Shown here piece after piece: positions 1 through 8,794 of a DNA stretch of 40,156 nucleotides. The DNA is from a virus. Each line of letters starts with the position of its first letter. The first letter of the stretch is position 1. The stretch spans positions 1-40,156 of IMG/VR virus record IMGVR_UViG_3300028007_000005; one strand, written 5' to 3'. Under the pieces are notes generated by a model, which saw only the letters and a list, made by a program, of their open reading frames with translations, ran no database searches and had not been told where the DNA came from. The position numbers were made by a program, and so were the translations under genes.

Positions 1-149
1 GTACCGCCCTCAGCCTGCTTCTTCGCAAGCTCACGCTGCTCGATCAGCTGCAGCAGCGTATACGCGTTCGGCTTAGGAGAGGGGAATGAGTAGCGCCGAG
101 GCCGGAACAACTGGTTGAAGCCGAAGGGGTCATTCTCGAAGATCGACAC
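1..149 (-). CDS. Partial virion-region protein, N-terminus only
   Basis: The frame opens at a GTG (149-147) and stays open to the window edge, giving about 49 residues that begin SIFENDPFGFNQLF. A perfect GGAGGTGAG ribosome site (151-160) lies six bases upstream and overlaps the stop of the preceding gene, so the start is well supported. The visible part has a short aromatic, proline-rich head followed by a charged helix (LLQLIEQRELAKKQAE). It is the last visible gene of the leftward virion operon, after two internal-virion-like proteins. By position it may be a further internal virion or ejection protein, or a lytic enzyme, but nothing in the fragment identifies it. Confidence 0.6.
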   Translation of the reverse strand, partial: MSIFENDPFGFNQLFRPRRYSFPSPKPNAYTLLQLIEQRELAKKQAEGG

Positions 150-160
150 TACTCACCTCC

Positions 161-1507
161 TCACTTTGCGAACTTGAATGGGAACCTGGTAACGTTAGGG
201 TACAACGTCCGCAGCACCTGGAGCAGGAACGTCCGGTGCTTCGGGTCGCTTGTGTTGAGACCGAGTTCGACAGCGAAGCGGTTGTAAAGGGTCTCCGGCT
301 TCGCGTTCGGAACACGCATCCCATGCTTTTTACCATCTGACCACGAGGTGATCGAGTCACGAAGTGACCGCACCAACTTCAGCCGATCATCCATCGGGAG
401 CTTGGACGGGTCTTCAACTCCTGAACCAGCCATCTGATCCCGAGCGTAATCGAGCTTCAGCTCGTCTAGAAGGTTGTTCGTCTTCGCGTTCTCCAGCTGC
501 TGTTCCTTGATCTTGTAGTCAAGGCCCATCTGGTTGGCCCCGAGCATCATGTTCTGGATCGCGGCAAGCTGCTGGAACCGCTGCGCCTCCGCCTCTGCGA
601 GGTACTTGGAGCGGGTCGCGCCCTTCTGCTTGATTAGGTCGGTGCGCTGGCCCTGCAGCTCGTTGGCGAGCTTCGCCATGTAGTTGGTCTCGTTCTGCTT
701 GGCCGCAGCCGCCTGAGCGTTGAGGATGCCTTCGAACGAGTTGTCGAAGCCCTTCTGCGCGTTGGCATCGCCCTGCAGCCCTGCAGCGAGCGTCTGGCCC
801 CATGCCCCGACCATTCCTGCAGCGGGGGAGGAACCAAGGGCTGAAGCGATGGCAGCCGTCGTGTCGTTTAGACCCGTCTGGGCCTGGTTCGCAGCCCGAA
901 TGTTCGCCTGCTGCCCAAGCTCACGAGTCTGGTTGGCCTGCTTGTACCAGTTCGAGATGTCGTGGACGTTCTGCTTCCCCTGGAGCTGCTGGAGCTTGAT
1001 CTGCCGCGCCAGAGCGTTGATCGGGGAGTCGAACTCCGCTCCCGCTGCCTGGACGGCGAACTGGCTCGGGTTGATGAGCCGCTGCATCGCGGTCTGGAGG
1101 AGCGTCTCGAACTGCTGGCCAAGAGCGCCCATGGGGCCATGCTCGGTGGCAGCGTCACTGGTGACACTAACGTCACCGCCGCCTCCGGCCTGGGTCGTCC
1201 GAGTGTTCGACTTCTGGTTGGCCGTCCAATAGGAACCGGCCTTGTTGACATCGAGACCCTTCTGCTTGGCGAGCATGTAGTTCGCCCAAGCTCGCTGGGC
1301 CACCGGCCCCCATCCCTTGTCGAGACGATAACCGGATGCACGAAGGAGGTCGAGCTTCTGCTTGTCAGAAAGCGCCGGAGCAGCAGCCGTCTTCACTTTC
1401 GGATTCCCCTTGCGGGGGTCGTTGTCGTTCGTGCGGATGACGGTGGAGCCGACAGAACCCCTGCCCGGAACGTGCGGCATGTAGGTGCTCGGCGGTGGAA
1501 TCATCAA
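161..1507 (-). CDS. Putative internal virion / DNA-ejection protein
   Basis: This 448-residue protein has a low-complexity, Pro/Asn-rich N-terminus (about 1-45), a Gly-rich linker (about 108-115) and a long Ala/Gln/Asn-rich helical region (about 200-360) with strong coiled-coil character. The C-terminal 80 residues look globular. There is no signal peptide or catalytic motif. Proteins of this size and composition downstream of adaptor and nozzle genes in short-tailed phages are usually internal core proteins ejected with the DNA, and that role is inferred from position and composition only. An AAGGAGGTGAG ribosome site lies just upstream; both ATG codons at the start, and the in-frame TTG immediately before them, are possible starts. 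Confidence 0.6.
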   Translation of the reverse strand: MMIPPPSTYMPHVPGRGSVGSTVIRTNDNDPRKGNPKVKTAAAPALSDKQKLDLLRASGYRLDKGWGPVAQRAWANYMLAKQKGLDVNKAGSYWTANQKSNTRTTQAGGGGDVSVTSDAATEHGPMGALGQQFETLLQTAMQRLINPSQFAVQAAGAEFDSPINALARQIKLQQLQGKQNVHDISNWYKQANQTRELGQQANIRAANQAQTGLNDTTAAIASALGSSPAAGMVGAWGQTLAAGLQGDANAQKGFDNSFEGILNAQAAAAKQNETNYMAKLANELQGQRTDLIKQKGATRSKYLAEAEAQRFQQLAAIQNMMLGANQMGLDYKIKEQQLENAKTNNLLDELKLDYARDQMAGSGVEDPSKLPMDDRLKLVRSLRDSITSWSDGKKHGMRVPNAKPETLYNRFAVELGLNTSDPKHRTFLLQVLRTLYPNVTRFPFKFAK

Positions 1508-1522
1508 GGGCGTCTCACCTCC

Positions 1523-2335
1523 TTATCCAATGTAGTAACCTCTACCCTGCGTGAACTTGACGGTCTGGCCAGCCTTCTTGGCTGCGTCCGCCTGAGCACG
1601 AGTCGTGTAGTACTTGGCGGCGGGCGCGGACTGCCCGAGACCGTACTTCGCGTTCATCCCCGCCGAACGTGCAGCGAGTGCAACTTGCCATGCAGGCTTC
1701 TTCGCCTGGGTGGCTGCCGCCTTCGCGGCCTGTGCCGCCGCAGCGATTGAGGTGGTGGGGGTACCTCCCGGTCGAACGGCCGGGGGCACGATCGGCCCGT
1801 TGTCCGTCGTAGGATCGGTACCCGGATCGGTTGCCGGGCCTTCGTTGAAGGCTCGGTTGTTGATGGCGTCCTGGATCGCCGCACGCTGTGCCTCAAGGAG
1901 AGCCTGCGTGTAGGAGAAGCCCGCACGCTGCCACTGGTGCTGAATGTCGCCGGAGGCCGACGAGAACCGACGACCGAAGTCGAGGTGCTGGCCCCCGTGC
2001 GCTGCCCGAGCACGAGAGACGCCTTGCGCCCCCAGCCCAGAACCGCCGAGTCCGCGCTCCTGCGCGTGCTCCTCAGCTGCGTCGAGATCCATCCCCTGAC
2101 GACCCAGCATCTGCTGGTACTCGCCATACGGGTTCTGTACGTCCAGCCCGACGTTCTTCGTTGCCCCAGTGTTGGGATCAAACTCTCCCTTGAAGCCGTA
2201 CTGCTGCCAGATCTGGGCCTGCTGTGCACGGAGGGCGCTCTTCGCCTCGTTCCATGCCTTCAGGGCCAGAGCTTCGTACTCTCCATACACGCCAGGATTG
2301 GGGATCGGCCCTGTAACATAGCTACTAACCGACAT
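1523..2335 (-). CDS. Putative internal virion-associated protein, Ala/Gln-rich
   Basis: The 270-residue product has an Ala/Gln-rich helical N-terminal half, a Pro/Thr/Asp-rich linker (about 165-195) and an Ala-rich segment. It ends in a basic, aromatic tail (KYYTTRAQADAAKKAGQ through GRGYYIG) that looks like a small beta-hairpin module. Its TAA stop is part of the TAAGGAGG ribosome site of the next gene, so the two are translationally linked. It lies between a jelly-roll-type protein and the long helical protein, which suggests a minor or internal virion component. No family is recognised with confidence. Confidence 0.55.
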   Translation of the reverse strand: MSVSSYVTGPIPNPGVYGEYEALALKAWNEAKSALRAQQAQIWQQYGFKGEFDPNTGATKNVGLDVQNPYGEYQQMLGRQGMDLDAAEEHAQERGLGGSGLGAQGVSRARAAHGGQHLDFGRRFSSASGDIQHQWQRAGFSYTQALLEAQRAAIQDAINNRAFNEGPATDPGTDPTTDNGPIVPPAVRPGGTPTTSIAAAAQAAKAAATQAKKPAWQVALAARSAGMNAKYGLGQSAPAAKYYTTRAQADAAKKAGQTVKFTQGRGYYIG

Positions 2336-2338
2336 TCG

Positions 2339-2920
2339 TTATCCTATCCGTGTGACTGCGAACATGTTCGCGTTGTTGACTGGGGTCAGGTTGGCACCGT
2401 TGACATGGTAGACCTGTACCTGGATGTAGTCGTTGACAGCAAACCGCAGCATGTCAAAGATCTGCGGGCCGTGCTCCCCCGAGGAGGACTGCGCGGCAGC
2501 TCGAATGGCCGTCGTGCCCCAGTTCCCCGTGAGCCGGATGAACTTGTCCCCGGTAGCCCCAGAGGGCCAGTTGACGTGTGCGGTGACAGCGTAGGTGCCC
2601 TCAAACGGGATGATGATCCTGTCAGTGGCCGTGCTGTTCCACATACGGTCGATCGTTGTGTCGTGCGAGCGGGTGTCCCAGCTAATCGTCGTCCAAGTGG
2701 AGGGGACGACAGCGGCGGTCGTACTCGCATACACCCGCACAGCTGGAGACCGCAGTCCCTCCCCGATCGACTGAGCGGCCGGGGAGGAGAGCTGCAGCTG
2801 GTCATTGATGATGAGGTCTTCGACCTCTAGAGATTCGAAGTGGGAACTAGGCCCACCCTGTTGCTGGATAATCCGTTCAACGAACGCTTGAAGTTGCCGA
2901 GGAGTCCACTCACCAATCAT
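2339..2920 (-). CDS. C1q/TNF-like jelly-roll virion protein
   Basis: The ATG at 2920 overlaps the previous stop as TAATG, which is the usual junction in this operon, so the 193-residue form beginning MIGEWTPRQLQAF is preferred over a start eight codons upstream. Residues 1-60 are helical with a short hydrophobic repeat (LEVEDLIINDQLQL) that may trimerise. Residues about 65-193 form a beta-rich domain with the FEGTYAVTAHVNW and DYIQVQVYHVNG patterns of C1q/TNF-like trimeric jelly rolls. Such domains occur in phage fibres, receptor-binding tips and capsid decorations. Location after the nozzle protein suggests a tail appendage. The fold is judged by eye. Confidence 0.6.
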   Translation of the reverse strand: MIGEWTPRQLQAFVERIIQQQGGPSSHFESLEVEDLIINDQLQLSSPAAQSIGEGLRSPAVRVYASTTAAVVPSTWTTISWDTRSHDTTIDRMWNSTATDRIIIPFEGTYAVTAHVNWPSGATGDKFIRLTGNWGTTAIRAAAQSSSGEHGPQIFDMLRFAVNDYIQVQVYHVNGANLTPVNNANMFAVTRIG

Positions 2921-4977
2921 TAGGGTCTCCCTGGCCGCTGCCATTTGAAACCGACAGCCATAGGCCCGATTACCAACTCATTAGAGAAGTTGTTGGTGGG
3001 ATAGAGTCTGAAGGCGAGATACTGAGACCTCTTCAGGAACTTGATCCGCTTGTTGCGGAACACACCTGTTCCCGTAGCGGGAAGCGTCGTTAGACTAACC
3101 GATCCAGTCTCCTGCAGCCCCGTCACCGTCTCCAGCGTCAGACTATCGTTCACGATCTTATGATGCGCCTGAACCTGCTTGAAGAGCTTCTTCATCTGGG
3201 GGTCGCCCATGTCGAACTTCTTCGTCTCCAGGTACGGGCGAGGCCCGCCATTCTGGGAGAAACAGATAAACCCGTCACGTCCAGTCTGCTCGAATAGGTT
3301 CTCCCCACGCATCCAAGCCATTCCATCAGGGCTAGCGCCGTGAAGGTAAAGTAGCGTTCCTGAGAGGTTGGCTCCCCGAACTTCGGCAGCTCCGTGGATT
3401 GCCATGTTCGAGTGGAGAGTGACTGCCCGGTTCTTGAGGTTAACGCAGATCGTGAGACGGATGGGGATCGTGTCCACAGCCCCCTTCTTCACTCCGCGCG
3501 GAGGCTGCACCGTGTCGATGTAGAGGAAATAGTGCCCGTTGACGATTGCCGATCCCATGAAGTAGGCAGCACTCGTAGAAGAGAATCGCTCTACCGCTCG
3601 AACATACCACTCTCCGAGGGATTCAGAGGTGATGTTCTCGATCTGCGTACCATCATAGTAGTAGATCCCCTTACGTCCTGCCCACAACACACCGCCCTCA
3701 TGCGGGCGAACGCTTCCAAGATGAATCGTGCCATCGTCTCCCAACTTCTTCAGCTGGAACGTCGAGGGGGTGCTACCGAAGATGCCCTGGACATCCCCCT
3801 CCTTCAAACAGAGGAGGCAGTTCTGGGTGGGCATGATCGCGTGGATGGGGGACTCGATCCCCTGAGAAGTCGGGAGGGGGATGAAGTCGCCGTCCACCGC
3901 AGAGAGGTCAACCGCTTCCGGGTGGAACGTTTCTGAGAAGTAGACCGTCGAATCGTTGGCGTACCACTGGCGTCCCGCGTAGGTAGCGTTGAGCCAACCA
4001 GGAGCACCGGTGTTGCTGAGTGTGACCGCTGTGGGCACCTGGTACGTCTGCGTCTTGATGGCGTAGAAGCGATCATTGTTGAGCGCGACCGCTGCGTTCG
4101 CCGTCAGAGTCAAGCCGGTGTTCGTGGCGACCGACGAGACCTTTCCAATGAAGGTCATGTCCTTGGAGAAGAGATTCCAGGTACCTGTATCCAGCCCCTG
4201 ATCCTTGAACTTCGTGCTCGCCCCTGTCACCGTCGTAGAGGTAGTGGAAGTTGTGATGCGACCTTTTGCCACGCGAGGCGTGAACCCTCGTACCGAGTCG
4301 ATCCGGTACGCCTTCGCCGTCACCGTGTAGGGACTCTTCTCCTTCAACGTCAGCGATGTCGTGCTCCCCACCGCAGAGATCTCTCCAATCAAGACCAAGG
4401 TGCCGGTGTCGTCATCTGTAGCTGCAAGGAACGCCCCCACCATCGACGAGGCAAAGCTCGTGCCGACGCCCGTCACAGCCGTACCCCCCCGCGTAACTGA
4501 CACCGTGCCCGCCGTAGCGCTAGCCGCGCTCGCCCCCTTGTAGAGGAATAGACGCTGTGCCGTTGCGGAGGAAGAACTGGTGGCGTTCGACATGCCAAGG
4601 AAGGTTCCACCATTAAGGGCAGGCTTGGCATCAAACAACGTGGCGGATAGGGAGAACGTATACGAGGTGTGTATATTCAGTCCCGTCCCGGAGACTGTTC
4701 GGATGGAAAGTACGCTGTTCCCCGTCGTGGTATCTGCCCAGTCGAGGTCGAGCACACGCACAGGAGATCCCGTAGGCGTCGCAGCTCCAACAGCTCCAAC
4801 CGGGCGCGCAGCCGAGAGGGTGGTTCCGGTAACAGGCCCCCGCTGCGTCAGGAGCGTCTCCTCATCGAGGAAGAAGTCCTGGAGGTAGCGAGCCTCGGTG
4901 TTCTGCAGGTCGTTGATCGGCTTCGCCAGGTTCATACCAAGCCGAAATCCGTCGATAGTTTCGATCTGGATCGGCAT
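2920..4977 (-). CDS. Tail nozzle / tail tubular protein B-like
   Basis: This 685-residue beta-rich protein opens with GFRLGMNLAKPINDLQNTEARYLQDFFLDEE, a pattern seen in tail tubular B or nozzle proteins of short-tailed phages, which plug the portal-adaptor channel and form the tail tip. Internal repeats of the type TTVTGASTKF / GTAVTGVGTSF (about 155-260) resemble inserted small beta domains. The C-terminal half has WAGRKGIYYYDG and YFLYID propeller-blade-like segments. It follows the adaptor gene by three bases, using GGAG within the adaptor's 3' end as ribosome site. Order and size match the T7 gp11-gp12 pair, although direct sequence similarity to T7 is not evident. Confidence 0.7.
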   Translation of the reverse strand: MPIQIETIDGFRLGMNLAKPINDLQNTEARYLQDFFLDEETLLTQRGPVTGTTLSAARPVGAVGAATPTGSPVRVLDLDWADTTTGNSVLSIRTVSGTGLNIHTSYTFSLSATLFDAKPALNGGTFLGMSNATSSSSATAQRLFLYKGASAASATAGTVSVTRGGTAVTGVGTSFASSMVGAFLAATDDDTGTLVLIGEISAVGSTTSLTLKEKSPYTVTAKAYRIDSVRGFTPRVAKGRITTSTTSTTVTGASTKFKDQGLDTGTWNLFSKDMTFIGKVSSVATNTGLTLTANAAVALNNDRFYAIKTQTYQVPTAVTLSNTGAPGWLNATYAGRQWYANDSTVYFSETFHPEAVDLSAVDGDFIPLPTSQGIESPIHAIMPTQNCLLCLKEGDVQGIFGSTPSTFQLKKLGDDGTIHLGSVRPHEGGVLWAGRKGIYYYDGTQIENITSESLGEWYVRAVERFSSTSAAYFMGSAIVNGHYFLYIDTVQPPRGVKKGAVDTIPIRLTICVNLKNRAVTLHSNMAIHGAAEVRGANLSGTLLYLHGASPDGMAWMRGENLFEQTGRDGFICFSQNGGPRPYLETKKFDMGDPQMKKLFKQVQAHHKIVNDSLTLETVTGLQETGSVSLTTLPATGTGVFRNKRIKFLKRSQYLAFRLYPTNNFSNELVIGPMAVGFKWQRPGRP

Positions 4978-4980
4978 GGC

Positions 4981-5625
4981 TTACGCTCCGTTGTACCCGA
5001 AGGGGTCGTAGTCCTCCGGCGTCACGTCGAGGATGTATTCAGGCCGGTCGATCTGCCGGGTGTGGAGGTCGGCCCGCATCCGCTCGATGCGGTTCTCGAA
5101 GTGCCGCTCGAACTGCCCCGCCAGCTCAGCATCATCTTCCATCAGGTACAGCTTGAAGAGCGTCCCCGTCACCAGGATGCGCTGGTGGCGCACCGGGATC
5201 AGGATGTCGGTCTCCAGGCTTGAGGTCGTCAGCTCCGTCGGGAAGCGACTGTAGACGATGGTGGCGGAGGTCGTAGCGGTCGGCTTCGGCCAGAACTTCA
5301 GCTCGTTGCCGAGGAAGTAGTAGCAGCTCGGATCGCCCGTCTGGCTGAGCGCCGGATCGTAGGTGATGATGTTCTCGTAGCGCTCCGGGTTCAGCTTGCG
5401 GGGGATCGACGGGATGCGGATCGAGATGACCTTGGAGAGGCCGGTTGGCTCCGTGCAGTTGCCTGCCACGTCGATCGAGATGTTGCTCTCCGTCTCCAGG
5501 AACGGCCACTCCTCACGGGCGCAGACATCGTAGTAGGCGTCGTTCATCGCCTCCATCTTCTGCGTGTTGTCTGTGTCCTCGAACCCGTGGTTGTTGAGGA
5601 CGGTAAGGATCTCCGATACGTCCAT
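4981..5625 (-). CDS. Head-tail adaptor (tail tubular A / gp4-like)
   Basis: The start is set at the ATG at 5625, which overlaps the upstream stop as TAATG and has AAGGGGG nearby, giving 214 residues beginning MDVSEILTVLNNHGFED. The motif CAREEWPFLE, followed by the beta strand ISIDVAGN, is typical of podoviral adaptor proteins (tail tubular protein A, P22 gp4 class) that bind the portal ring and carry the nozzle. A C-terminal helical stretch (ELAGQFERHFENRIERMRAD) would pack against the portal. Neighbours agree: capsid and a small head protein upstream, nozzle downstream. Confidence 0.72.
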   Translation of the reverse strand: MDVSEILTVLNNHGFEDTDNTQKMEAMNDAYYDVCAREEWPFLETESNISIDVAGNCTEPTGLSKVISIRIPSIPRKLNPERYENIITYDPALSQTGDPSCYYFLGNELKFWPKPTATTSATIVYSRFPTELTTSSLETDILIPVRHQRILVTGTLFKLYLMEDDAELAGQFERHFENRIERMRADLHTRQIDRPEYILDVTPEDYDPFGYNGA

Positions 5626-6062
5626 TAGTCCCCCTTGATGAAGACGCGGCTCTGCGGGTGGGTGCCAGCCTTGCGGTTGAACCACTCCATCGCTTCTGCC
5701 GCCTGGTAGGCACCTTCATCCGCCTTGCGCCGAGCTTCCTTCTTCCGCTCCTCGTTGCGGCGGTTCATGTCATCAAGCAGCTGTTCCCCCCACCGGAGCG
5801 TGTCCGCCTTGTACAGGCGCTTGAGCGCGTCCTCGGGGTTCGGCACGTCATCGAAGCCTAGAATCGGGATCACCCGATCGCTGCCGAGATGCAGCCCGTC
5901 CGGGCCATCGTAGTCGGACGGCATTTTCATCATGATGCACCACTGTCCGTTCTCGGGGTGCTGCGCGAAGATGAGACGCTCGTCGTACTCGTTTACGGCG
6001 CGATCGACCCGAGACGATGCGAGGTTCACCATTCCTCTACCAGGGATGTAGAGTGAACTCAT
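5625..6062 (-). CDS. Head-associated protein of unknown function
   Basis: The 145-residue product starts MSSLYIPGRGMVNLASSRVDRAVNEYDERL. Its N-terminal two thirds appear alpha/beta, with a QWCIMMKMPSDYDGP core. The last third is a very charged helix (RRNEERKKEARRKADEGAYQAAEAMEWF). Similar small proteins between capsid and adaptor genes are common in podovirus-like phages of soil and aquatic bacteria, but no biochemical role is known to me. A GAGGAATAAC ribosome site precedes the ATG. The stop overlaps the adaptor start, implying coupled translation. Confidence 0.6.
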   Translation of the reverse strand: MSSLYIPGRGMVNLASSRVDRAVNEYDERLIFAQHPENGQWCIMMKMPSDYDGPDGLHLGSDRVIPILGFDDVPNPEDALKRLYKADTLRWGEQLLDDMNRRNEERKKEARRKADEGAYQAAEAMEWFNRKAGTHPQSRVFIKGD

Positions 6063-6091
6063 GTTATTCCTCCAGTGATGTAAAAGTAGTT

Positions 6092-6113
6092 GGGGGTGGT
6101 ATCGCCCACCCCC
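6092..6113 (-). terminator. Hairpin after the capsid gene, likely attenuator
   Basis: An 8-bp perfect GC stem (GGGGGTGG / CCACCCCC) with a six-base loop lies 25 bases past the capsid stop. On the minus strand it is followed by AACTACTTTTAC, a short T-rich run. It would reduce transcription into the adaptor and tail genes, fitting the high capsid:tail protein ratio that virions need. The U-run is imperfect, so readthrough is expected. Confidence 0.6.
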
Positions 6114-6137
6114 AGGAAGCGCTAATCAGTAGGCAGA

Positions 6138-7355
6138 TTAGAAGCCGGTCGCGTCCGTCAGGCCGGACATGACCATGAGCGTGTTCCGCCGCGAAGCCCC
6201 AAGGTTGAGGTAGCGAGCAAGAACCGCCTGCCACGCGTCGCGATCCGGCACCCACTTGAGGATGTCGCCATCCTTGTCGAGGAAGTGCCAGTCGCGGTTG
6301 CTGAAGATCTTCAGCCACTTCGTGTCGAGGAAGTACATGTTCCCGAACGGAGCGTCGAGATCCGCGATGAGCGGCTTCTGCATGAAGTCGAGCGCCTCGA
6401 AACCACCCTTCAGCCGCGTCGGCTCGGTGTACCGAACCAGCGACTGCAGGAGGTTGAAGTACGCCCGCTGCAGGCCGTAGGACGTGATGATGTGCGAGAC
6501 ATCACCACCCGCGATCTTGACCTGGTTCCAGGCCTTGATCATGTTGTCCTGCGTCAGGCCGCCACCCGTCGTGTCGCGGAGGTTGTCCCAGAAGGCGTTC
6601 GCGCCCGTGGGCGTGATGCCGCCGAACGCCGTTGCCGACGTGGCAACGACCTGCTGGAGACCCGAGACTTCGCGGCACGCCCCGTCAACGACGGAGCCGT
6701 GACGGAAGACGAAGTGCGACGAAGAGGTCGTGACCGCAGCACCGTCAATCGTGATCGACGGGCCAGCGATGTTGACCGCCGTGACCTCGCGAGCGGCGTT
6801 GGAGCCACCCGTCACCGCGTCTACATCGGCAACAGTACCGATGATGACACGAGCACCGACGTAGATCTGCCCCTTGCGGAGCGGCTCAGCAGAGCTGAGG
6901 ACGACCACGTTCGAAGAGGTCGTCGTGCCACACTGCGCGAGCTTGCCCTCGCCGTTGCCGTAGAACTGCCGCGCCAGATCCTTCTTGAGGTCTGCACGGA
7001 TGCCATCAAGCTCGCCCTTGAGCACCTCAAGGAAAGCCCCCACCTCGGAGCGCGTCTTGGCCATCGAGGGGCCAGTGACGCGAACGCGACCGTAGAGGTA
7101 CTTGAGGTCAAAGACCGCCCGGTTGTAGACCTGAGCGCCAGCAGCGGGAAGATCCTCATCCTCACCGCGAGCGCCGATACCACCCGAGCGACCACTGTGG
7201 AGCGGCACGATGGCCTGGTTGCCGAACAACTCCTGCGAACGCGACTCCAGGATCTGCAGGAAGAGCACCTCGTTGTTGAGCTGCTCCACCACAGGCGGGA
7301 GATACATGTCCTTCAGAATCGTCGACACGGTGCTGATTGCAGCCGTGTTAGGCAT
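6138..7355 (-). CDS. Major capsid protein (HK97-fold type)
   Basis: This 405-residue protein begins MPNTAAISTVSTILKDMYLP and continues with QLNNEVLFLQILE. The region with GRVRVTGPSMAKTRSEVGAFLEVL and LDGIRADLKKDLARQFYG is characteristic of a capsid family found in podovirus-like phages; the HK97 fold is presumed from that family. A central beta-rich insert (about 140-215) would be the E-loop or insertion domain, and the C-terminus contains NMYFLDTKWLKIFSNRDWHFLDKDGD. The gene sits directly after a scaffold-like gene and is followed by a hairpin, both usual for a capsid gene. A GGAG ribosome site precedes the ATG. Confidence 0.85.
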   Translation of the reverse strand: MPNTAAISTVSTILKDMYLPPVVEQLNNEVLFLQILESRSQELFGNQAIVPLHSGRSGGIGARGEDEDLPAAGAQVYNRAVFDLKYLYGRVRVTGPSMAKTRSEVGAFLEVLKGELDGIRADLKKDLARQFYGNGEGKLAQCGTTTSSNVVVLSSAEPLRKGQIYVGARVIIGTVADVDAVTGGSNAAREVTAVNIAGPSITIDGAAVTTSSSHFVFRHGSVVDGACREVSGLQQVVATSATAFGGITPTGANAFWDNLRDTTGGGLTQDNMIKAWNQVKIAGGDVSHIITSYGLQRAYFNLLQSLVRYTEPTRLKGGFEALDFMQKPLIADLDAPFGNMYFLDTKWLKIFSNRDWHFLDKDGDILKWVPDRDAWQAVLARYLNLGASRRNTLMVMSGLTDATGF

Positions 7356-7377
7356 TGTGCGTTATCTCCTTAGAGAC

Positions 7378-8244
7378 TTAGAAGTCGAAGGCACCTTCGG
7401 CAAGTGCCCTAGCCATAGCCGCCTCATGGGCCTCATCCAGCGACCCAAACTTCTGGGGCTGCTGGGAGTGACCCGTGGCGGGTGCAGCAGTAGTAGCGGT
7501 GTTCACCGTGGCCTTGGCATCGACGTACTGCGAAACCATCCGCTCACGCAGCGTGGCGTAGGCCTGCTGCGCTGCGAGTAGATCGCCGCCGTGGGCAAAG
7601 CCCAGCTGGCGAATCCATGCCAGATCATCCTCGGTATAGTTAGGATTGGCCTGCCGAATGGCCATCTCCTGACGTGTAAGCTCGGCCTCGATGGCCTGCA
7701 GCTCCCGCTCTTCCTCCTGCTGACGCACCCAAGCGTCGATCTCGTCGAGGCGCTTGAGCTTGTCCTGCACCTCCGGCGGAAGGAAGTCCAGCTCGTCGTT
7801 GCCACCCTCCATCGCGTTGTTCACGTCCGCAGCAGCAGCGGCAGCCGCCTCCTGGGGAGACGCACCAGCCTGCTGGTACTGGGCCGCGAGTCGCTCATAG
7901 ACGGCCTGCTGGAACTCCGGGTTGGTGTTCAGCTCGTTGAGGAACTGAACCGACTGAACCGCCATGTCCGGGTCAACGCCCTGCTCCGCGAGCTTGCGGT
8001 ACGGGGCGATCTCCTGGGTCTTGCGGGTGTAGTCGGCCTGCATGGACTTGTAGATGTGCTTCAGCTCGTCCGGCAGGTCTTCTGGGTTGATGGACGTGAA
8101 GGAGGTCTCCTCCTGGGAGGAGCTTGCTCCGGCATCAACCGGCTCTGGGGCGTTGCTCGAAGCATCGGTGCTTGGCCCATCCTCAACCCCGAAGGCTGCG
8201 GCGGCTGCGTCGATTGCCTCGTTCTCGTTGGCGAAGTTGCTCAA
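7378..8244 (-). CDS. Capsid assembly scaffolding protein
   Basis: The 288-residue protein is acidic and largely helical. It has a disordered Ala/Ser/Glu-rich N-terminus (1-50), a DLPDELKHIYKSMQADYTRKTQEIAPYRKLAEQG segment typical of phage scaffolds, an Ala run (about 128-140), a charged coiled coil (about 155-200) and a C-terminus ending FGSLDEAHEAAMARALAEGAFDF. Scaffolds organise capsid subunits into the procapsid and leave before packaging. Its place immediately upstream of the capsid gene supports this role strongly. Confidence 0.82.
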   Translation of the reverse strand: MSNFANENEAIDAAAAAFGVEDGPSTDASSNAPEPVDAGASSSQEETSFTSINPEDLPDELKHIYKSMQADYTRKTQEIAPYRKLAEQGVDPDMAVQSVQFLNELNTNPEFQQAVYERLAAQYQQAGASPQEAAAAAAADVNNAMEGGNDELDFLPPEVQDKLKRLDEIDAWVRQQEEERELQAIEAELTRQEMAIRQANPNYTEDDLAWIRQLGFAHGGDLLAAQQAYATLRERMVSQYVDAKATVNTATTAAPATGHSQQPQKFGSLDEAHEAAMARALAEGAFDF

Positions 8245-8255
8245 CGAATCTCCTT

Positions 8256-8792
8256 TTAGTTGGACGCGGGTGCAGGAAGCTCCGGGGTCTCAACGACCTC
8301 GTACTGAGCGTCCTCCACCAATCCTGCGTCGATTACGTCGGCTTGGCGGGTGTCCGCTGCCTCCACGATCTCCGCGAGGAACCCACGCAACTGCGCCCTC
8401 GTCTCTTCAGGCGAGGGGAGCGCGTGAACAGTCTCGTGCCTTGTGGTCGCGTGACCCTCGATGACCCGCACCTTGTCCACAAAGACGCCTGTGATCCAGG
8501 CCATGTCCTTGGGTGAGACCTTGACGCTACGATCTGCCAGGGTCTCCTTCAGGCGGGTAACCGAGAGAGCGATCACTTCCTTCAAGTCTAGGAGGATGTC
8601 CTCGCGGGCTTGGGGAATGGCTTCCTCCACAGGTTCGGGGTAGCCTTCCTTCTCCCACTTGTCCCTCCAGCTGCGTACCGTACTGATGGCCAACCCACTC
8701 TCGCGCGCTGTGCGCTTGATGTTGCCTTCAGTAGCTTGAAGTAGGACTGCGACTCTCGCTTGGTCTTTCTCCGTGTATACGCGCCTAGGCAT
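8256..8792 (-). CDS. HTH protein, possible terminase small subunit
   Basis: Residues about 5-45 form a clear helix-turn-helix (DQARVAVLLQATEGNIKRTARESGLAISTVRSWRDKW), like terminase small subunits and transposase-type HTHs that bind DNA ends. Residues 60-130 are helical (SVTRLKETLADRSVKVSPKDMAWITGVFVDKVRVIEGHATTR) and resemble the oligomerisation region of small terminase rings. The C-terminus is acidic. No other small terminase candidate is seen beside TerL, so a displaced TerS between portal and scaffold is plausible. A transcription regulator is the alternative. It starts two bases after the portal stop. Confidence 0.55.
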   Translation of the reverse strand: MPRRVYTEKDQARVAVLLQATEGNIKRTARESGLAISTVRSWRDKWEKEGYPEPVEEAIPQAREDILLDLKEVIALSVTRLKETLADRSVKVSPKDMAWITGVFVDKVRVIEGHATTRHETVHALPSPEETRAQLRGFLAEIVEAADTRQADVIDAGLVEDAQYEVVETPELPAPASN

Positions 8793-8794
8793 CT

